A program made the translations under genes and the position numbers. From assembly GCA_016194335.1 (NCBI GenBank), contig JACQBR010000021.1, positions 45,536 to 109,535 of the forward strand: a DNA stretch of 64,000 nucleotides, read 5' to 3'. Origin of the DNA: Microcaldota archaeon. GTDB taxonomy: Archaea; Micrarchaeota; Micrarchaeia; Norongarragalinales; UBA97. Shown piece after piece: positions 59,786 through 64,000 of the stretch. The notes under the pieces are model-generated. The model was not told the DNA's origin. It did no database searches and saw only the letters and a list, made by a program, of their open reading frames with translations. How positions within the stretch are numbered: the first letter of the stretch is position 1; every line of letters starts with the position of its first letter.

Positions 59786-60847
59786 TCAGTTGGGCTGGGT
59801 TCTGTCGAGCATCCATTTCCTGAATAACAGGTCGTTAAAGTGGTAGTGGCCGTTCTTGTCGATTATTTCCTTGTTAGCCAGGGACGCAAGGGCCTTTTGG
59901 AGGTTTTGGGTAGCGTTCATCTTGCCTGCTTTTATGGCTTGCTTGGAGAACACGTTCTTCTCCCTTGCCACTATGGCGAGTGCCTTCCTCTGGTTTGGGT
60001 TGAGTGAGGAGTACGCGCTTTCATAGAAACTGGAGTTGGCTTCCACCATGAAGCTTACCACCTGGTCCACCGTGGCCTTGTCGTGAGCCCTTCTTTTCTC
60101 CCACAAGAAGTGGCATAAGTACTGGGTGTAGTACGGGTGTCCGTGAGTGAAGTCCAGGATGCCTTGCGTGTCCCCATCTTCGAGCTTGACGCCCGTGCGT
60201 TTGAACCAATGCGTTATGAACGGTTGGAATTCCCGCGGCGGGATTAATCCTAGGTTGAGCACCACTCCAGAGTTGTAGAAAGCGCTGTTGGGGTTCTGGA
60301 ACAATTCCCGCATCATGTGGCGCTTGCTTCCGAGGAACACGAAGGGTTTCCTTTGGTGCTGGATTACTGCACGCAGCCTTTTTGGGAGGTTTTCCGAGAT
60401 TCTCACCACTTCCTGGAACTCATCGAGCACCACGATTTTGCTTGAGACATATTTCACCACTTCCTCGAAGCCTGCGCTTCCAACATTCTTGACCTTGATC
60501 TTGGCCGGGTTGACTTCGATGGTCAGCTCCAAGTCCTTAAGGCAGCCCCGTATTGCCGCGGCGAGCTTTTCGAGCGGCTGGTTTCCAACGAAGTTGTTAA
60601 GCATTTGTTCAAGCAAACCAGCCTCGTCATTAGCCAGGGAGCAATCCACGTAAACATATTCTTTGCCAGCTTCCTGCAAGGCGTGCAGAATCAAAGACGT
60701 CTTTCCGTACCTTCGCGGGGAGATGATGATGACATTCTGGTTGTTGTCCAACTCGCGTTTGAGCAACAGGGTCTCGTTGTCCCTGTCGGCAAACTTCCCT
60801 CCGCCCACCACCTTGCCGATGACGAACGGGTTCTCAACGCTATCCAT
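59786..60847 (-). CDS. Archaeal AAA+ ATPase (MJ/PH-type, wHTH C-terminus)
   Basis: About 353 residues; ATG 60847 (MDSVENPFVIGKVVGG) preferred over GTG 60862. Walker A: IIISPRRYGKTSLILHAL. Walker B: KIVVLDEFQEVVRI. Sensor-like FVFLGSKRHMM follows. The C-terminal part (LNPNQRKALAIVAREKNVFS ... NLQKALASLANKEIIDKNG) is a winged helix, and the last residues FNDLLFRKWML are characteristic. This is the archaeal ATPase family (PF01637 type), expanded in archaea and often near mobile or defence genes; the exact role is unknown. It is not in an obvious operon; TATA AGTATAATAA lies 24-33 nt upstream of the ATG, suggesting a leaderless mRNA. Confidence 0.88.
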   Translation of the reverse strand: MDSVENPFVIGKVVGGGKFADRDNETLLLKRELDNNQNVIIISPRRYGKTSLILHALQEAGKEYVYVDCSLANDEAGLLEQMLNNFVGNQPLEKLAAAIRGCLKDLELTIEVNPAKIKVKNVGSAGFEEVVKYVSSKIVVLDEFQEVVRISENLPKRLRAVIQHQRKPFVFLGSKRHMMRELFQNPNSAFYNSGVVLNLGLIPPREFQPFITHWFKRTGVKLEDGDTQGILDFTHGHPYYTQYLCHFLWEKRRAHDKATVDQVVSFMVEANSSFYESAYSSLNPNQRKALAIVAREKNVFSKQAIKAGKMNATQNLQKALASLANKEIIDKNGHYHFNDLLFRKWMLDRTQPN

Positions 60848-60870
60848 GAGGATTACGGGCACGATTCAAG

Positions 60871-60880
60871 TTATTATACT
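60871..60880 (-). promoter_or_regulatory. TATA box for the AAA+ ATPase gene
   Basis: On the minus strand AGTATAATAA lies 24-33 nt before the ATG at 60847, the expected TATA distance for a leaderless archaeal transcript. Confidence 0.5.
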
Positions 60881-61055
60881 TTTTGGTATTAAACCAGGTG
60901 GTAATAATCCTGCCTCCTTTGCTGTCGGGTTTCAATCCGCAGAAGTGCAGTTGGGATGGAAGTGGGACATTATCGTCTCTTTTTATTAACATGCCCCCGG
61001 CCCAATTCATACTGTTCAAGTCCAGCCATTTTGCCTTGCAGAGGTGCATGAAGAT

Positions 61056-61487
61056 ATGCCTTTAATCGGTGGGAAAATAACGCGCCTGATGGCGAAGAAA
61101 CTCGAGGAAAACAACGTCGAGGCACTCAACCTCGCCATTGACATCAGGGAAGTGACGCAGGACAAGAAAATCCTTCAGGTGAACTACTCCACGAGAAACG
61201 CCTACGAGCCCAAGGTGGCCGAGCTTGAGGTGGAGGGCGAGCTTTTCTACGAGGAGGAGACCGAAAAGAAGGCCCGCGAGATGCTTGAGGAGTTCAAGAA
61301 GACCAAGCGCCTTCCCAGCCCGATGGCCGAGGACGTGGTGACCGCCATCACCTACGCCGCAAGCGCGGTCGGCACGCTCGGCGCCTTCGCAATCGGCATC
61401 AGCGCGCCCATCAACTCCCCGCGCGCGAGAATCTCCGCAGCCCCCCCGGCCAACCTCCCCCCGCAGGAGAAGGGCAAGGCGGGCTGA
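61056..61487 (+). CDS. Conserved archaeal protein, possibly SecB-like
   Basis: 143 residues from ATG 61056 (MPLIGGKITRLMAKKLEENN), preceded by GAGGTG at 61041-61046. The core LNLAIDIREVTQDKKILQVN ... YEPKVAELEVEGELFYEEET ... AREMLEEFKKTKRLP ... VTAITYAASAVGTLGAFAIG matches my memory of small archaeal proteins with a SecB-like beta-sheet plus long helices. The role (chaperone or other) is inferred weakly. It ends with a Pro/Ala-rich tail. It converges on the CARDB-repeat gene, with a paired-hairpin repeat between. Confidence 0.65.
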   Translation: MPLIGGKITRLMAKKLEENNVEALNLAIDIREVTQDKKILQVNYSTRNAYEPKVAELEVEGELFYEEETEKKAREMLEEFKKTKRLPSPMAEDVVTAITYAASAVGTLGAFAIGISAPINSPRARISAAPPANLPPQEKGKAG

Positions 61488-61573
61488 AATTCCCTTCTTT
61501 TCCAAACGGCCTGAAAGCCCCTTTGCCCAATTTTCCCTCTCTTTTTTTCCAGCTTTACCCGCTCATCAGCCCA

Positions 61574-61663
61574 TGGCAAATCGCATTGGTTCTGGAAACT
61601 TCAGAAGCGCAATTTGCAACCGGCGGATTGCCGCAAATGTCTAATTGTTCACGCAATCCGTTA
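61574..61663. repeat. Paired-hairpin repeat, copy 3 (inverted, diverged)
   Basis: The same two-stem plan as copies 1 and 2: GCAAATCGCA ... GCAATTTGC with nested TTCTGGAAACTTCAGAA, then GCGGATTGC ... GCAATCCGT. Stem A keeps pairing through a G-U type change. Orientation matches copy 2. It lies in the convergent gap between the SecB-like gene and the CARDB gene. Confidence 0.8.
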
Positions 61664-61765
61664 TAGCCGCACAGTATGGGGATTCCCTATTCGCGCAAGT
61701 GCCGCAGGGCGTTCCTACACGAGACCCTAAGCGCATCGCCAATGGGAGGAGGGGGGAGAAGGACC

Positions 61766-64000
61766 CTAGACACACAAGATGGTGATCGTGTTGAAGTTGT
61801 TCCCTTCGTTCCCTTCGACGACCCGGTTGTTGTAGTCGGCCGTGGCGCTGGCGGTATAGAAACTGGCGCCGCAGTAGAAATACCCCGGGGTGGAATAGCC
61901 CCTGCCGGGCGCCAATGCGGGCTTGTTGAAGTAGAGCGTCTGGGATTGCCCTCCTGCCTTGCGGGGAGGCAGGCTGGCGCGCGTCACTGATGCGCCTGCG
62001 GGACTCGGCCCCGTGTTCCAAGTGGTTTCAACCACGGTTACCGTGCTGCCGAACTTTGCGTAAAAAGCGCCGTTGGAGAAAATCGTGTTGGGCACGGTGA
62101 GGCTGCTGAGAAGGTCGGGCAGGCCGGTGGTGCAGTTTACCGCAAGCCAGTCGGCGTTGTTGGTCTCGTTCGTCTCGGCGATGGCGTTGTTGTAGTCCGC
62201 AGTGGAGTTGATGAAACGGGCGCCTGCGGATGCGCACGCGTAGCTGAACGAGCTCGTGCTGCCGCCCCGGGGCTGGAGAGCCGGCTTGGCGAACGTGCGT
62301 GAAGCCCCGTCGTAAAGGACGCTCGTGGTCGAGGCGGGGGACGGCGCGAGGCCGTAGTTCCAAGTGTTTTCAGTCACGTTGATGCTGGACCCAATTGGGG
62401 CGTACGCCATCTTGCCAACCGTCACTGCGTAAGGGGCGTAGAGGACTGAAGAGAGGTCGGGGGCAATTGCGCACGCGATGGTGAGCGATGCGTTGTTGTT
62501 GAGCTTGTTCACTTCCGTGATTTTGTTTGCCGAGTCGGCCGTTGAGGCGATGGTGTGGTTGCCTGCGGTTGTGCAGTTGTAGGTGAGCGAATCGGTTTGG
62601 GAGGCGCCTTGGGAGAGTTGCCGCTTGCTGAAGTTAATGGAGGTCGTGTCGAAGGCCACTTTGGTTGTTGACGCTGGCGCGTCTCCCGCCGCGATGTTGG
62701 AAGTGGTTTCGGAAATCAGATAGGCGGGAAAGCCCGTTGGAAGGTAGTAGCCGGCAAAGCTTGAGTTGAGCCTGCTTGTGAGGTCCGGCAATGACGTGCA
62801 CGAAATTGAGAGCGAGGCGTTGTTGTCAAGCTTGGTCACTTCAGTGATTTTGTTTGCCGAATCGGCCGACGAGCTGAACGAGTGGCCGCCTGGCGTCGTG
62901 CAGTTGTAGGCGAGAGTGTAGGATTGCGAGGCGCCGGGAGGAAGGGCGGTTTTGTTAAGGGTCAGCACGGTGGCGTCAAAAGCCAGTTTCGTCGTCGTTG
63001 CGGCCGCGCTTCCCAACGCGGTGTTGGAAGTCGTTTCCGTAATCAGGTAAGCCGGGAGTCCGGTTGGCAGGTAGCCCAGGAGCGTGAAGTTGAGGCCGCT
63101 TGCCAGGTTGGGGACGGGGTTGCACGAAACTTCGGCCGAGGCAAAATTGTTGAGCTTGTTCACTTCCGTGATTTTGTTTGCCGAGTCGGCCGTCGAGAAG
63201 AGTGTGTGGTTGCCCGTGGCGGTGCAGTTGTAGGTGAGCGAATCGGTTTGGGAGGCGCCTTGGGAGAGTTGCCGCTTGCTGAAGTTAATGGAGGTCGTGT
63301 CGAAGGCCACTTTGGTTGTTGACGCTGGCGCGTCTCCCGCCGCGATGTTGGAAGTGGTTTCCGTGACGTTGAAGGCTGGAAAGCCGTTGGGGGCATAGCC
63401 GCTTAATGACGTGGAGAGGGAGCTGGTGAGGTCGGGGATGGGAGTGCAGTCAAGAGTTGCGTTCGCCGCGTTGTTGGCTTCGTTTGTTTCAGCCACGCGG
63501 TTGTCGAAATCAGCTTGTGACGAGGCTTTAACCGGCCCTGGCGCAGTGCAGTTGTAGGCAAGCCAGTCCGCCTGCGACGAGTTGGCGGCAAGCGGCTTTA
63601 CCGCGAAATTGCCCGATGCGCTTCCCACGCCCACGAGCGTGGTGGAAGGTCCCGCGCTTCCAAAGCCGATGTTGGAAGTGGTTACAGTGACATTATGGCC
63701 GGGATAGCCCGTCGGGAGGTAAGCGGTTTTTGTTGCCGTGATGCTGCTAGCCAAGTCGGGCGTTGGGGCGCAGAACAGAAGGAGTGAGGCGTTGTTGTTG
63801 TTTTCGTTGCTTTCAAAAACATTGTTGCCATAATCGGCTGTTGAGTTGGCCCACTGCGCTTGGGTGGTGGTGCAGTTGATTTGGAATGAGTCTGTTTTCC
63901 ATGCGCCTGCTTGGAGTTCGGGTTTGTTGAAGAGGAGTGTGGTTCCTCCGGTGGTTGTTTGGGTTGTGGTTGGCATTGTTTTGGCGTTTCCTTGGTTGGA
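61766..64000 (-). CDS. CARDB-repeat surface protein (5' end beyond window)
   Basis: The frame is open past the right edge; the visible part is about 744 residues. It consists of about eight tandem units of 85-110 residues with the CARDB plan: P(D/N)L.S.L, then V.ETTSNIA.G.A..ST, a central F.K..L..G.S, then Y.C...G.......AD..N.I.E.N..NN. N-x-S/T sequons are dense. The units end with a conserved Cys-x-P or final Cys, so inter-unit disulphides are possible. No TM or anchor at the C-terminus (ends NTITILCV). Probably a secreted adhesive or structural protein. Two units share a 140-nt exact DNA repeat. Confidence 0.85.
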   Translation of the reverse strand, partial: SNQGNAKTMPTTTQTTTGGTTLLFNKPELQAGAWKTDSFQINCTTTQAQWANSTADYGNNVFESNENNNNASLLLFCAPTPDLASSITATKTAYLPTGYPGHNVTVTTSNIGFGSAGPSTTLVGVGSASGNFAVKPLAANSSQADWLAYNCTAPGPVKASSQADFDNRVAETNEANNAANATLDCTPIPDLTSSLSTSLSGYAPNGFPAFNVTETTSNIAAGDAPASTTKVAFDTTSINFSKRQLSQGASQTDSLTYNCTATGNHTLFSTADSANKITEVNKLNNFASAEVSCNPVPNLASGLNFTLLGYLPTGLPAYLITETTSNTALGSAAATTTKLAFDATVLTLNKTALPPGASQSYTLAYNCTTPGGHSFSSSADSANKITEVTKLDNNASLSISCTSLPDLTSRLNSSFAGYYLPTGFPAYLISETTSNIAAGDAPASTTKVAFDTTSINFSKRQLSQGASQTDSLTYNCTTAGNHTIASTADSANKITEVNKLNNNASLTIACAIAPDLSSVLYAPYAVTVGKMAYAPIGSSINVTENTWNYGLAPSPASTTSVLYDGASRTFAKPALQPRGGSTSSFSYACASAGARFINSTADYNNAIAETNETNNADWLAVNCTTGLPDLLSSLTVPNTIFSNGAFYAKFGSTVTVVETTWNTGPSPAGASVTRASLPPRKAGGQSQTLYFNKPALAPGRGYSTPGYFYCGASFYTASATADYNNRVVEGNEGNNFNTITILCV
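62571..62710. repeat. 140-nt exact repeat within the CARDB gene, copy A
   Basis: Identical to 63222-63361, 651 nt (217 codons, two units) away. Flanking sequence to about 62497/63148 is also nearly identical. Confidence 0.85.
63222..63361. repeat. 140-nt exact repeat within the CARDB gene, copy B
   Basis: Pair of 62571-62710. The in-frame spacing means that recombination between copies would remove or add exactly two CARDB units. Confidence 0.85.

Overview
This window is archaeal. It carries an operon for RNA polymerase subunit E' (Rpo7), Spt4 and ribosomal proteins S24e and S27ae, an archaeal-type isoleucyl-tRNA synthetase, SecF followed by SecD, several pilin-like proteins with class III (archaeal prepilin) signal peptides, and an archaeosortase. 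High GC, small toxin-antitoxin modules, many Asn-rich secreted proteins and giant cell-surface proteins suggest a DPANN-type archaeon (Diapherotrites/Micrarchaeota-like). That placement is inference; no rRNA gene is present to settle it. I saw no tRNA gene, rRNA gene or CRISPR array.

Layout. 1-1.3 kb: an IS66 transposase remnant between two truncated genes. 1.4-2.7 kb: information-processing operon. 2.7-7.5 kb: an unknown gene and a very long IleRS with a heptad-repeat tail. 7.5-10.0 kb: an AbiE-like toxin-antitoxin pair and a divergent GPN-loop-type GTPase. 10.2-16.5 kb: two large surface glycoprotein-like proteins sharing a C-terminal module (linker, helical segment, TM helix, Lys-rich tail) and the same hairpin terminator. 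16.8-18.6 kb: a paired-hairpin repeat, a two-gene PIN-like cassette and a repeat-rich spacer. 18.6-47.8 kb: a probable cell-surface locus, all on + except two decayed genes. It holds an archaeosortase with six N-terminal VRHY repeats, a Cys-rich membrane protein, a 3,063-residue membrane-anchored giant, four medium secreted or anchored proteins (two are paralogues), and a second giant of about 3,600 residues. 47.8-48.2 kb: a hairpin-rich spacer. 48.2-48.9 kb: an MNT/HEPN module whose HEPN gene is frameshifted. 48.9-51.8 kb: secF-secD. 51.9-54.1 kb: RelBE-like pair, two winged-helix genes, a pilin, and a VapB-like antitoxin next to a decayed toxin. 54.2-59.7 kb: a minus-strand pilin-like operon. 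59.8-64 kb: an archaeal ATPase, a conserved small protein and a CARDB-repeat surface protein running off the end.

Functionally most of the window is devoted to building and exporting a complex envelope: SecDF for export, archaeosortase for possible C-terminal processing, pilin-like filaments and giant multi-domain proteins. The most notable candidates for something undescribed are the giant-protein/archaeosortase locus, the VRHY repeats, the paired-hairpin element in three copies, and the heptad tail on IleRS.
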